This document shows positions 11,906-24,013 of a DNA stretch of 64,000 nt, in pieces. Origin of the DNA: Gnetum montanum. Taxonomy: Eukaryota > Streptophyta > Gnetopsida > Gnetales > Gnetaceae. A model generated the notes under the pieces. It saw only the letters and a list, made by a program, of their open reading frames with translations, did not search any database and was not told where the DNA came from. Made by a program: the position numbers and the translations under genes. Numbering within the stretch: position 1 is the stretch's first letter; each line of letters begins with the position of its first letter. The stretch lies in contig MNCI01017777.1 in NCBI GenBank assembly GCA_015680685.1, forward strand, positions 163,813-227,812, in the 5' to 3' direction.

Positions 11906-13081
11906 CCTAAGATTCTTAAATATTAGAGGAGATCCCTTTCACACTACGCATTCTAGTATCAACATGGAATGAAGCGGGGAAGCCAAAACTATTGAAATTT
12001 CCATGCAATTTAACTTCCAAGAACAATCCAAACATTTTGGAAGCCACCAGACTTTTAGAAGTTATCTAAAATAATAAAAATGTGCCTCCCTTGCATTCTC
12101 CGTGCTAAGGAGGATCCCATCCACATTGAGCATCCTAACCCCAACATGGATGAAGGGTGCAAAGCCTAAAAGCCCACTCATCAACACTAGCAACCATGTG
12201 GAGACACATGCATAGATAAAACTAGTAAAAGTTAGCAAAAATTAGGGTTTCCTAGTTCCTCTGCACTAGGAGCCACATCTTCCACAATGGCTAGTGCAAA
12301 AGAAAGGGGGAAACTTTCGGGGAACTTCAAAATAGTCTTTAAAGAGCTTGAAAAAATGCTATAAAGCCATATGTGTATGTCCCAAAACCTTGTTTGCACA
12401 TCTTGAGACCCTCAAACCTATTGATATTGATCACAAATAGCCAAAAACCTTCACCCCCCACCATCTTCCATGCTAAGCATGGAAATCCTATCATGGAAAA
12501 AAGGGGAGAAAACATAAGAAACCACTCAAAAACCATAGAGATGACCAAGGCTTGACACTAGGCATTAATAACTAATAATAGCAACCTTGAAGACTCTAAT
12601 GCATAGCCAAAACTGCTGAAAATTACCAAATAGCAAGGTCCCTTAGTTTCTCCATATTGAGAGCCACCTTTTCCATGCTAACCAATGTGGAAGAAATGAG
12701 GGAACTTTTGAGGGACTCTAAGCTAGCCTTTAAACAAGTAAACAACCTACATCCTTACATGAGCCCTAAGACTAGTTTCACACCTTCTAGAGCCCTCAAA
12801 CCATAAAAAAGTGACTAAAGATAGCTAAAAAGGTTGTCTCCACCAATCTTCCATTCTGAGCATGTCATCCCAAGCATGGAAGAAATGGGGGAAGCTCAAA
12901 AATATTCTAGAAAAACTCTAAACTATCAAAATTTCATCTTAAATGCTAGTCCTCAACCCCAACAACCTTGCAAGCATACCTGCATAGTTAATTAAGGTCA
13001 GAATTGGTCTAGATCTAAGATTTGTGGTTCTTTCATTCTAGGGACCCTCTCTTCCACACTAGATAGAATGGAGACTAAGGG

Positions 13082-13098
13082 NNNNNNNNNNNNNNNNN
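13082..13098. other. Assembly gap (17 N)
   Basis: Run of undetermined bases inside the ~190-bp repeat array. Its true length is unknown. Confidence 0.98.
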
Positions 13099-14190
13099 AC
13101 TTATTTGGTGCTCATAGATACCCCATAATGACATCAAATTACCTTGCATGCATTATAGGACCCTCTTAGTACCCATTGAAGTCTTCAAAAAATTGATTCT
13201 AATGATCAAAAAGTTGTTTCCCCTATCCTTCCATGCTATGCACCTCATCCCTAGAATGGTAAAAAGGGAGGAAGTCCAAATAACACTTAGGAATACTCAA
13301 AACTACCAAAGTTTGACCTAAGACACTAGTTTTTGACCTTAACACCTATAGAACCTCACATGCATATTTGACTGCAACTCGAATTGGCCTAGATTTTGGA
13401 TTCTTTCTTCATCCACATTTGGAAGGATCATCTCTATGATGGATAATATGAAATAGTGATGAGAATTCATTTCCACTTTTGGTGGAAAGATGAAATTCTT
13501 GGAAGCTAAAGATCCATGCCAAAAAAGCCTAGGATCTCATAACCATGATATTTTTCTTATTTAACCTTATTTTCACTTCCAAAACCCATTTCCCTAAGAT
13601 GGAAACATAATGGTAAGACCTTATATGCCCTCACATGACCTCCAAACATGATTGAAACTAGCCAAAAAGGTACAAAACCAAGATTTATAGCCCTAGAAGC
13701 CTAGAAACCTAGTCAATGTGCTCTTAAACCACCCTAAAATCATGAAAGAAGTGTCCTCACATTCTACATGGAAAAAGGGAGGGGAGGGGGGAACATTCCA
13801 ACATGTTTTGACACCCAAAATCAACTCAAATTTCCTCAAAACAAAACTAGAGGATGCACAAGTTCCATATATGATTTCTAGCTATCAATTTGATCTTGTT
13901 TGATCCTATTTTGACCAAGACTCTGATTCTCCATGCTAAATCCGCTCTCCTCCATGCTGGCTAGCATGCAAACAATGGGGTAAGACTACAAAACATGCTT
14001 TTTGACTTTTACAAATCTCTAGAGTACCCAATTTTAATAGATCTAACCTTTTGCTATCTTGGGAAGGCCCTAGGACATCAATTGCATACCTCTATATGTT
14101 TCCTTGGTTTCCATGCTAACTATCTCTCGTTCCATGGTAGCCAACATGGAAATAGGGGGCCTGAAGTGGAAGCTTCAAAACTCTTAATTT

Positions 14191-14959
14191 TCATGTCCAA
14201 ATAGCCCAAAAACATCCCTAACTAATGTCAAAACTCACCTAATAGCCTTGTAGCCCTAAACCATGGCCTAATAAGGGCTAAAACTGGCAAAATCTAATCC
14301 TTTTTAAGCTATAGTAACCAAGTTTTACTATATGTAGCCTATTTTGCTTAATTTGATCTTATTACATGATGTTTTAACTTTCTTTTGGCCTTATGTTATA
14401 TTATTGACCTTGATAACCTTCATATAGCCTTTATAAAACCTTTTATTTTCTTTATTTTCCTTATTATAGCCTTATTTACCTTGGTTTAGCCTTTGATTGG
14501 TATCAAATAGTGGGGTATAGCCTTCCTTAACCCCTATTTGACACAATGTGACCATGACCTACTAAGACATTGAAGTGCCATTATAGTTCCCCAAGACTCT
14601 ATACTAACATCATGAACTACTAAGGCCTAAAACTAGTGAAGTTTTGGCCCTTGTTGAACATTTGTATCCATATTTTTCATACTTCCCTTTATTTGGTCCC
14701 CATTGCACTTTGTTTACTTGTAGCCTTGAATGAGCTTGTTTGCATTAAAATAGCATGTATTTGAATAATTTTATAAAATTATAGCATCATTTATTCATCT
14801 TTACCTAGGTGCCACTTAATGTGCTTATGGTTGACATGTAGGACGAAAGTATGAGTACCTAGGATAGGATTACTTTTCCTTTGGGCCTAAGTGGACCTCA
14901 TAATGATGTTGAGTGGTACATCAATCATCAATCCTAGTTGCCTAGATCTTGAGCCTGTA
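14191..14959 (+). other. Non-coding stretch before RT of Tat-like element A
   Basis: No readable protein. It contains the motif actactaaggcctaaaactag (about 14620-14640), related to motifs beside the antisense genes at 22464 and near 24110-24180. Pol sequence may start around 14880-14960, but no start can be fixed. Confidence 0.4.
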
Positions 14960-16340
14960 AGTCTTTGTGACTGTGTATCCTTGATAGAAAAATCTGTAGA
15001 ATGGCCTGAAAACTATTCAAAACCCTTAACTTAGAGGTCAGTAACATAACCAAAGACTCTCTTATTGAGGTTCCTATCACAACACCAAGGAGAAAATCCT
15101 TAAACTAGGTTCCTCACTAGAACGTCAATATGCTCAAGACATCACCAAGGTCCTACAAGATAAAATTAAAGTCTTTTCTTGATCATATGAAGATATGCCA
15201 AGCCTAGATCCATGTTTGGTCTAGCACAATAGCATACTATAATGTATTATTAGATTAGTTAAGCAAAATGTGCACAAGATTAGACTTGATTTAGCCTTGG
15301 TAGTTCACAATGAAATCTTGAAGCTATACCAAGCTAGTTTCATTAGCGCCATTGATTATGTAAAATGGGTGTCCAACATAGTGGTAGTTCCTAAGAAAAA
15401 TGGAAGTATCTATATTTGCATCAATTTCTAAAACCTAAATAAAGAAACCATCAAGAATGACTTCCCTTTACCTAGTATTGATCAACTTATCAATATTATA
15501 GGTAGATATTCCTTGTTGTTCTCTATGGATGGGTTATTAGGATACAACCAGATTAGGATCAACCTAGAGCACCAACTTAGCATGAGCTTCATGATTCCTT
15601 GGGGTACCTTTTTCTATACCACGATGCCATTTAGCCTTAAGAATGTAGAAGTAACCTATCAATAGGTCATGACCTATATCTTTAACAATTACATGCTAGG
15701 TTTGCTCAACAATTACATAGATGATATAGTCATTAAGTCCAAAATGGCCAATGATCATGCTAATGACCTAGACCTTATGCTTAAATGATGCTTCAAGTAC
15801 AAGCATAGGATCAATCCTAAGAAATGTATTTTTGATGTCAAGAGTAGTAAGATTCTTGGCTTTGTAGTATCTAAACTAAGGATATGTGTCAATCCTAATA
15901 AGGTTAAGGCCATATCCAAGTTAGTAGTGCCTACCAACCTTAAGGAGCTTTGTGAATTATAGGGCAAATTACAATTTATTCTTAGGTTTATTGCTAGGAT
16001 TATAGATAATTTACAACCCATGCAACACTTTCTTAAGAAATGGATTCACTATGAGTGGATGGTTCAATGCTAAAAGGCCTCTGAAAACCTCAAGCAAGAG
16101 CTATCACAACTACCATTACTCTACCCTCTAAAAGAGGATAAATCATTCTACATCTACCTTATCATCTTTGATACATCCATTGCCTCTCTACTTTTTCAAA
16201 AACATGATGATGGAGCAAGGATGTTAATATACTACCTCAGCCATGCATTAGTTATCCACGAGACCCAATACACTAAATTTAAGAAGTATTTTCTAGCACT
16301 AGTCTTCTTATTAAAGAACTAGTGATACTACCTCTTCAGA
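14960..16340 (+). pseudogene. Reverse transcriptase and RNase H of Tat-like element A
   Basis: Polymerase and RNase H domains of a Tat/Ogre-type element. Visible blocks in order: SYEDMPSLDP (about 15185), WVSNIVVVPKKNG (15370), FPLPSIDQL (15465), FSMDGLLGYNQIRI (15520), MPFSLKNVEVTYQ (15625), active site YIDD at 15714-15725, INPKKCIFDV (15810), GKLQFILRFIARI (15965), then RNase H (FYIYLIIFDTSIASLLFQ near 16150 and YYLSHALVIHETQYTKFKK near 16230). The frame is nearly continuous, broken by TAG/TAA/TGA at a few sites, most explainable by C-to-T changes. It stops short of integrase where element B's LTR begins. The RT active site is intact. Confidence 0.9.
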
Positions 16341-16358
16341 AGTGAAGTCAACATCATT

Positions 16359-18110
16359 TGTAGGACACCACCAATTTTGGGCTTCAGCACTTCAACTAAA
16401 ATTTGTCTAATTGTCAAAACTTGGAAAAGTTTTCTATGTGTTGATGCTTTGCTCTATAGTGTAGCCAACATAGCATTCATCAAGGCCTATTTTGCAAAAT
16501 TTTTCAACTATCAACAGTAGTTGCATAAAATGTTTCTAAGTGTCTTGCTACATTCACTTTTCCTATTATGCTCTAGAGCATATCCAGCATAGCAAACACT
16601 TCAATGGCTAGTTTGCTCATGTTCCAAGCTAGAAATTGTCAGGATTGCTTGTGATGGATAAAATAGTTAGGAAAATTTTCTATCTTTTGGGTTGCTACAC
16701 TTTTCTACACTTTCCAACATAGCCAGCATAACACACTTTTCAATGGCCAGTTTTCCCTAAATGTTAGGTAAGAAGCTATCAAGCTAGCTTAGCATAGAAG
16801 ATACATTTGGAAAATTTTCTAACTCCTAAGGTTACCTCTCCTACTACATCCCATAGCATAACTGGTGTACCATGAAGGAAGACTACATATTCTATCAAAT
16901 TTTTCTAAGTATCCTTGCTACACTCTACTATGCTCTAGAGCATAGCTAGCATAACTAGTGTTGGGCATAAAATTTTGCAAAAGTTGACTAAGTGTTGTGT
17001 TATGCTCTAGAGTGTAGCCAATGTAACACTAAGGAAAAGCCTTCAACATTTTCCAAAAGCCTCTAGAATTTAGCATCAGCCTTTGTCTCAGCTCTAACAT
17101 CTCTCTGGAAAGTAGGATCAACAATTTTTATCTCTTTTGAATCCCCATTGATCCCCCAAAATTGTACCTATGCTTAACCCTACTTGAAAGATGAAAAGAT
17201 GTAGCCCTGGAGTGTAGCCTCTAAGTTGCAATTTTTTTGCACTATTTATAGACATATTGTAGTCATTCAAACTTTGGAACATGCAATCTTGGTAGTGTAC
17301 TCACAATTCAATAATCTTTGGGGACTAATCACAATATTCTAGAGCATAACACTTTGTTACTCCCATAGAAGCATAGCAAAGGTTGACGTAGCCACATCTA
17401 TCATCATGCAATGTGGCATCCAATCAGCATCTTGTGCCATGTGGAACCTGCTCCACATTTCGTGCTAACCCTAACCCTATAAATATTCCTACATTTAGGA
17501 TTCTAAAGGGGGACAAATAGAAAGAGCATTTTGCATTTTGGCTTTCAGAGCATCCTTGGCACTCTCGCACTTGAGCCCCTAAGCACAAATAACACTTTGG
17601 CACATTTGAAGACCTCATTGGACAATTGGTGCACATTGTCTAGTATCCAGTTCACCACTATACCTATGAAACATAACAATGGCCACCTTGCATGTTTAGT
17701 CCCCACATTAGCTATTAGTTCCATGTCCGAGACATCCGAAAGACTATGACTACATTGCTACACTACCATTGTGCTTGCCTGTATACCATCTACCACTCTC
17801 ACCTCTTTTCCTAGAGCATTTGTAGTGGTGCACTTTTATTCTTAAAGTTCTATTACATTTTTCAAGCAATCATTTTTTGGAACTTAGCATAGCACTCACA
17901 TTTTCTTTACTTTTTCACATGTATTTGCATGTCACGCTACTATTCTCAAGCCTAGACACCTTGCTTTTCTCTAGCATAGCTAGCCTCAGTGCCTACATGT
18001 AATGTTGTATAAACCCCTCTCACACATGTTCATCTCAACAACTTGTAAGTTCCTATCAAATTAATAACATCATTTAGGGCACCCCATATCCATTTTCTAA
18101 CATGACCCTC
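16359..18110 (+). repeat. 5' LTR of Tat-like element B
   Basis: It matches 25755-27049 over its first ~1.3 kb, from TG..ACACCACCAATTTT to ccagttcacca near 17655. TATA box TATAAATA at 17478-17485. The upstream part holds many degenerate copies of a motif around ctctagagcatagctagcat. The end is uncertain because the other LTR copy is truncated; ttctaaca near 18105 is a candidate. No primer site could be assigned with confidence. Confidence 0.75.
17478..17485 (+). promoter_or_regulatory. TATA box of Tat-like B 5' LTR
   Basis: TATAAATA in the context ccctataaata, conserved in the 3' LTR at 26845-26852. It implies a U3 of about 1.1 kb and a transcript start roughly 30 bases downstream. Confidence 0.7.
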
Positions 18111-18626
18111 ACATGGAGTTGAGGTTAAGCTATACACCCTCTAGCCTCTTGGTGTTCCAGCCACTGATGTTTCCAATCATCAAAGTTTTTGTTGCTAGAA
18201 GAAGGGCCTTCCATTCCTTCTTTATTCAAGGGTAGTCCTGCATCCATTACTAGTTTTGAGGTAGTGTAGACATAACAACCTTATGGACTTCCCATAGTAG
18301 TAGATAGATCATAGACCAGTGTAGGAGTTATCTATGATTTGGTTGATGTAGATTGGTCCTACTTGTCAGTTTCCCTAGAACCCTATAGGACAAAAACCCA
18401 ACTATATCTATTGTGTTAAACTCTAGGTGTTCTAGAGAGTATAAGAAGTTCTTAGATCGTAGTAAGTATAACACTAGAATTTTGTCATTTTTCAATAGTG
18501 TTTTCAAAGTTATTGATTTTTTGGCTTTTTTTCATAGTATTTCATACTTAGCTATTTTTTGAACATTCTCTACACTTAATCATTTTCTATTCAGCACTAT
18601 CATTTCTTTCATTTTTACAGAGTAAC

Positions 18627-21600
18627 ATGAATCCCATGCGTCCTTCAACCTTTTCCCTGAGCATAGAGGTGACCCACCCCATCCAGTAGGTGGTAGAAAT
18701 CAATCTTGCACTTAGTCCCATATAGCCACAATGGTAGTCACTTAGATTGCACAACCAACTATCCAAGAACATGGCACTTAACAATGAAACATACAACTTC
18801 CTCTATGTGAAACTTCAAGTGGGCCTATCCTTAAACCACCAAGAACTAGATGCTAAGTGAAGCTTTGAGATCATACATTGAAATGGAAAGGAATTTCTTC
18901 CTACACCTGATGCATTCATCCCACTTACTGACAACTTTCAGTAGTTACTGGACCAACTTATTAGAGTGAGAGGGCCTAATGAGCATGATGCAGCATCAAA
19001 CTACAATGAACGCTTATAGGATAAACAAGATGAATTTGAGGCTTTTTTAGAGAGTGGTATCCCATTTTATGCCTCTATCCAACAACTTGTTTCTAGTTTT
19101 TTCTTGCACCAATCACAATCATTTTCATTCTTTGAGGTAGTAGCATCACTCTCACCCCCCAAGTCTATACCTATGGTGGTGAGTCACCAAGTACTGCATG
19201 CACAACAGGGTTTAGGACCATCTACCACCTTTCCCTTCATCATCTCTACCTAATATGCATAACCTTCACTACAAACATTTGTGATGCCAACATAGTCATA
19301 CGTGCACATGATGCCCTTGTCTCAGCCACACACAAGTCAGGAATCCTTCATTCCAACCATCTCATTGGCACCTCCAAAAATAGTGCAAGCCACAACCACA
19401 TGGTGGGATCCAACCTCTATGCTTATGGAACAATGGTCACACACCCAAGAATACATGCAACAGCAAACATAGCAAGCATCCCACATAGTTGAACAGCCCA
19501 CAGTAGGGTTGTGGGTTACTTAAATAGCCCCACAGGTAGCATAACTGGTGTAACCAGTCACATCTTCCATGAGTTTAGAGAAAGCATTCCAACTCATCTA
19601 GAAATTAATAGAAGAGGTTAGGTAGCTTAAATTTGCTAACTCTAAAATGTTCCATGTGATGGACTTCTACCAAGATGACCCCATTAGTCCTGTGGTCCTA
19701 TCACTGACCTTGCCTACTGGGGTCTAGCTTCCTTAGTTCACAAAATATAATGATGAAGGGAATCCCAATGCCCACCTTGTAACATTTTGTTTTGAATGTC
19801 TACTCCAAAAGCATGGCCACATGTGATCATCTTTGTCTTTTCTATGTCCTTAATCAACAAGGTGCTCAATTGGTACCATGCGCTCCCCAAGGCTTCCATA
19901 TCTACTTTGGAAGAGTTTCTTAGCCAGTTTGTGCCCTACTTCAAGTATAACTTGAATCCAAGCCACCTTGGACCAACTAATGGACATTAAGTAGGAGCCT
20001 CTAGAGCCTATGCAAATATTCATACAATGTTATAGTGCTTCCCTCAACAAAATTTGTGAGCTGATAGTAAAAACCTAGCTTCTAGCCATCTTTAAGGGTG
20101 TAGTGAATGACTTCATTAAGTCAAAACTATACTTTTTAGCCTTGTGCTTCCTAAGCCAAGACTTTGCTAAAACAAAGAGCATCCATGACATGGTAGAGGC
20201 TAGTAAGGACCTAGCCTATGTGTCCTATAAGAATGCACACACAAGAAAGGATAAAGAAAATGGTAAGGCAATAGCAATTGTTGCAATGGTGGTCAATGAG
20301 GCTAAACTGAACAATGCTACATCAATGGCAAAGGTGCCTAAAGCCGTAGCCAACAATAGTAAAGCATCAAGTTCTAGTGTTGTGGGAACCAACCAGCCTA
20401 CACCATTGATAGCCATAGGGCAAACTACCCCAATGCCAAACTTTGAGTGCAAGAATCATTCAAAGTGTACTTTATTACCTATCAAGATATTTGAGTTTTT
20501 GAACTACTTGCTTTATGCTGGGCACATCTAGAAAAAGTAGATGTCTAAGGATGCATGTAGGTAGCATGAGTAGTACTACAAGGTTGTCAAAAACCCTTTA
20601 GCAGTGATGCTAAATGAGTCCCTAATCCCTAAAAACCTTAGGTTGGACCAATTTTACAACTATCACCAATTGCATGGACATGATACTGACTACTACTTGG
20701 CTTTAAAAGATGACATTCAACACATGATTTTTCAAGGTAAATTGATCCTTGATGATATCAATCCTATGTGATCAAAAAACCAGGCAATGAATTTATACAA
20801 AGATACCCTCAACATTAGCAATGTAGGCTACATCATCAATGCTATTAGTGTTGATGAAAATGCAAAATTAGCACATGAACCATTTGTGATTCATCCATTC
20901 TTTGGTAACACTAGGGTCTAAACGTCAACTAAACCATAGTCTCCTTTCATCATTAGAGCACCACCATGAGCACCCACAATGCCCTTTGTGGTTAGGGCCT
21001 TGTAGCATGTCATAGAAATAACAACCAAAACATCCTTTGTCATCAAGGTACCACGATGTGCAAACCCCCCCCCCCCCCACCTACTCAAGGTCTAGTGATG
21101 AGAACTACATCACACCCTACTCATCCAAAGTTGCATCCTAAGAAACTTGATGAGCATCTCATTAATAGGATGATTATGTAACATATGGAGTTAGGTCCTC
21201 CTAAGCCCATCTGCCATCCCCATGGCCTCATCATCTCAAGACACCAATGCAAGTGCAAGCAACCCACAAATGAGCACTAAGGCTTGAAAACCCACTGCAT
21301 AGGCAAAGGTTAAATCTCCTCCCCAAGAGATCCATCTCTTATACCACATGGATGAATTAAGGGCTACCAAAATAATAGATAGTGGAAAAGGCTTCTTGAA
21401 TGCACTAGCATAGGTTAAACATGCTCTCAAGCAAAAGAACACAACTTCAAGCCTGTATGACCTAATAATGACCTCCTCTACTCACCATGAGGCAATAGTC
21501 CATATGTTGACATCTATTCCTATCAAGGAAGATATTCTAGTAAATGAAAAAGCTATTCATGTTGTAATGCTTTCCCCCACAACCCAGGAGTCAAGTTTAA

Positions 21601-22297
21601 CACCCCTAATGTTTCATAATGAAGTAGTGAAGGTTGACTGTTAAAAGGACTAGGTGACCAAGGTACCAATTTTTATAATGATTCATGTAGGATAGTAAAG
21701 AATTCATAGGGTGAACATTGATGATGGGGCAGCAACCAACATCATCCCATTTCTGGCTATTGACAAACTTGATCTAGTTTCAAGCCAACTAAAATGACAT
21801 GCTTAAAACCCTTCAATGGAGCATGTGTTGTTGTGAAGGGAATAGTGAAAATAGCTTTCACAGAAAGGGACTGATTCCCCACTACTACTAAGTTCATTAT
21901 TGTTGAATAGATTCCTGGGTTCAACTTGATCCTAGGAAGGTCTTAGCTAGCCCACTTATGGGCTATCTCTTCACCTATCCATCAATAAATCCACCTAACC
22001 TATGAGGGTGGAGATGTGATAATATATGGTGACAATGTATCTCCCCTGATCATCAACAACATTCATGCAAAGAAAGAGTTAGAGGTAGAGTTCTCTAAAG
22101 ATACACCACTTATTCAAGATGAAGGCCAACTCTATCTAGCTAATCCATCTAGACAACCAAATGAAACAAGCAACCTTCCTCAGGGAGCTCTCTATGCAGA
22201 ATTTCCTTTTTGCATAACTGATGAAGGTCTAGGCAAGTATCACCTTATGCCTCCTAGGGCTTATGCACTTCTTAACCCACATCAAGTTAGGAAATAA
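18627..22297 (+). pseudogene. Gag-protease region of Tat-like element B
   Basis: The ATG at 18627 opens MNPMRPSTFSLSIEVTHPIQ, the likely Gag start. Gag follows with FTKYNDEGNPNAHLVTF (about 19735-19790), the region matching element A (19855 on), an open 142-codon stretch 20103-20531, and YHQLHGHDTDYYLALKDDI at about 20665-20720, the Tat Gag zinc-knuckle-like block with its Cys partly lost. The protease reads VNIDDGAATNIIPF near 21715-21760. The final open part 22016-22297 ends LLNPHQVRK and TAA, as in element A. About thirty stops, mostly TAG, lie between. It would have encoded capsid and protease. Confidence 0.8.
21065..21078 (+). repeat. Poly-C run (14 C)
   Basis: Homopolymer inside the decayed gag-protease of element B; unusual for this AT-rich sequence and a likely length-error site in the assembly. 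Confidence 0.85.
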
Positions 22298-22514
22298 TTA
22301 CATGACTAAGGTATCACCTTAGTTTTTTTGTATTTCTTGCTGACCTTTTCTTTTCTCTTGTTTAGTTATGTTTGCATAGTTGCTTACATCTTGCATTAGC
22401 CATTCCATTTATTTAGTTTATGTACTTTTGTTCAGCCATTTGTTTTTCAAAAAAATGGCTCACTAAGGACTAAAACTAGCAACTAGCTTCCTTTTGGTAC
22501 AATGGCCTAAAAAG

Positions 22515-23483
22515 GCCCTAAATTATTGCAGGGCCAGTAAGGCCTAAAACAAGGGTCATCCCTTTCTTCACAACTATCCATGAGAGTGGTCCCAATGAAA
22601 ACATAGCAAAAGAAACCTGTTCTAAAGGCATAGAAATGTATCTCTTTGGGGTTTCACTCACCACTATGTTACTAGAAAATAGTTCATAAGCCCGTGTTGC
22701 ACTAATTGCATCAAGGAACATGTCACAGCAATGATGCTCCATAGACTCATCTTTGTATCTTTTAAGGTACACCACTCATTCCAACTTGTAGTGGTGCTTG
22801 TGGTTCTTTTGAGTTTCACCTCGTTAATATACTTTGATGCTATAATCCTTCTAGTCTTGGTTCTTCCTAGCTAGTAGGTCCATTTGTAGTCATTGCTCAA
22901 TTACCTCTCGGGTGGCCTCATTTTTGCCATAAATGGATGACTAGTACCTAGCATAGTCAATCTTAGTTATTTGCCAGGTACTATCTCCTTTTCCATAGGG
23001 CATTAGGAAGTTATAATGGGTTTGTAGGTCCTCCAATTTTGCATCCTAGGTCATCCCCCTATCCTGAAGCTTGTGCACCCATTTCCATAGATGCTCATTA
23101 GTGCACTTGCAATACCACAATGCTCTCATAGATGAGAGCATGCACTTACTTATATCATCATACATACAGTGGGGGTACTTGCTCCACTTAAGTGGGATAT
23201 TTGGGCATAGTATCAACTTTGACCATCCTATTTGGATCCCACTGAAGCTGACAACCTAGTGGCATACAATAGGCAAAGTAGCATTAACAATAAACAAAGT
23301 AGTAAATTAGTGAAGAAACATAGGCAAACATAGGCATAGAGATCTCACGATCTATTTGCTATATGGGGTCCACCATGTCCTTCACCAAGCCTTACATGAA
23401 GGTGAACTTGTCAGGTGCCTCTACTCATGATTGCATGTGGAAAGTGGAGGTGGACATTGGACCCTTAGCAAAAACATCAATGG
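22515..23483 (-). pseudogene. Spliced antisense gene fragment in Tat-like element B (unknown product)
   Basis: Same gene as 9025-7227 in element A; product not recognised. The acceptor TATTGCAG precedes an exon 23483-23349 (DVFAKGP, then DKFTFM-GLVKDMVDPI), with donor GTGAGA. The intron is 23348-23242 (107 bp), with acceptor CTTCAG before TGGGATCC at 23241, identical to the start of exon 4 in A. The long exon reads MLSSMRALWYCKCTNEHLW, then HYNFLMPYGKGDSTWQITKI, and ends in an 85-codon open stretch 22775-22518 (FSLGPLSWIVVKKGM, matching EPPTWIVIDKTS in A). TGTTTTAG|GCCTTA at about 22548 resembles A's exon 5 acceptor, suggesting the last intron was lost. Exons 1-2 are absent; integrase sequence follows instead. 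Confidence 0.55.
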
Positions 23484-23530
23484 CTGCAATACAACACATT
23501 TAGTAATTATTAGGTACCTATAAAAAATGA

Positions 23531-24013
23531 TGATGGCATGAACAACTAGTCCTTGTGCTATGGTCCTACCACATGAAATCTAAAACAACAACCAGTAAGA
23601 TGCCATATAGTCTTGTGTATGGATTTGAAGTAATGTTGCCTCTTGAATTGTAGGTCCCATCACTACATATGATCCTCTTGAGCTTCATTGATAAGGTTCA
23701 GAACAATGAGTTGAGAACAACTGACCTAGACTCTAGAGAGGAGGAGCACATCCAAATACTTGATCACATCGAGTGGTACCAAGAAAAGTAATGGCAAAGA
23801 CACTATCACAATCAGCATCAATGCCCAATCAAGGAAGGAGACCTAGTCCTCAAGGTGATTCAAGGACCCACCGACAAGTTCTCAACCAATTGGGAAGGGC
23901 TTTTCTTGGTCATTAAGTCCTATGACAATGGAGCATTCAAGCTTGTTGAGCTAGAAAGAAATGAGTTTGCCAACTGGATTAATCATTCACACCTTAAGCC
24001 CTACTACACCTAA
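23531..24013 (+). pseudogene. Integrase C-terminus of Tat-like element B
   Basis: C-terminal part of the integrase, which would bind DNA during insertion. It reads ALWSYHMKSKTTT then YSLVYGFEVMLPLEL (about 23560-23650), then EEEHIQILDHIEWYQEK, GDLVLKVIQGP and NWEGLFLVIKSYDNGAFKLV (23890-23945; the W-G-P-F/Y-type block with L for P), ending HLKPYYT and TAA 24011-24013. The catalytic DDE core is absent: the sequence jumps from the antisense gene straight into this tail. Two stops interrupt an otherwise clean frame. Placement after the antisense gene supports the order gag-protease, antisense gene, pol. Confidence 0.88.

Larger units (their letters stand above)
10680..14190. repeat. Divergent ~190-bp tandem repeat array (about 19 copies)
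   Basis: A recurring block of the type (C/T)TTCCATG...AGCATGGAA(G)AAA(T)GGGGGAA appears at roughly 10690, 10865, 11055, 11245, 11430, 11600, 11950, 12100, 12260, 12455, 12650, 12840, 13030, 13215, 13400, 13575, 13745, 13930 and 14105. The spacing is about 160-195 bp, apart from one insertion at 11.67-11.9 kb. Between blocks, copies share pieces such as gcctttaaa, ctagtaaccctaa-like and aaccctcaaacc runs. Many blocks contain an inverted TTCCATG/CATGGAA core. Copies are strongly diverged, so the array is old. The position in a Tat element fits the known habit of that lineage to carry tandem repeats in untranslated parts. Confidence 0.65.
4116..16358 (+). mobile_element. Tat/Ogre-like Ty3/gypsy element A (gag-protease, antisense gene, repeats, RT-RNase H)
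   Basis: Left part cut by Athila-like element 1, right part cut at RNase H by element B. In order on the plus strand: gag and protease with a terminal stop at 6496-6498, a reverse-strand spliced gene 9025-7227, non-coding sequence with a ~190-bp tandem array, then RT and RNase H. Gag, protease end and antisense gene all match element B at 18627-23483. RT is of the Tat/Ogre type (YIDDIVIKS, NPKKC, KLQFILRFIARI). That 4116-9025 and 14960-16340 belong to one element is inferred: B also places the antisense gene before pol sequence, but A has no LTR inside the window. Confidence 0.65.

Noticed and set aside
17466-17478. Telomere-like ctaaccctaaccc
   Set aside because: Only two units, directly before the LTR TATA box, and not kept in the 3' LTR.
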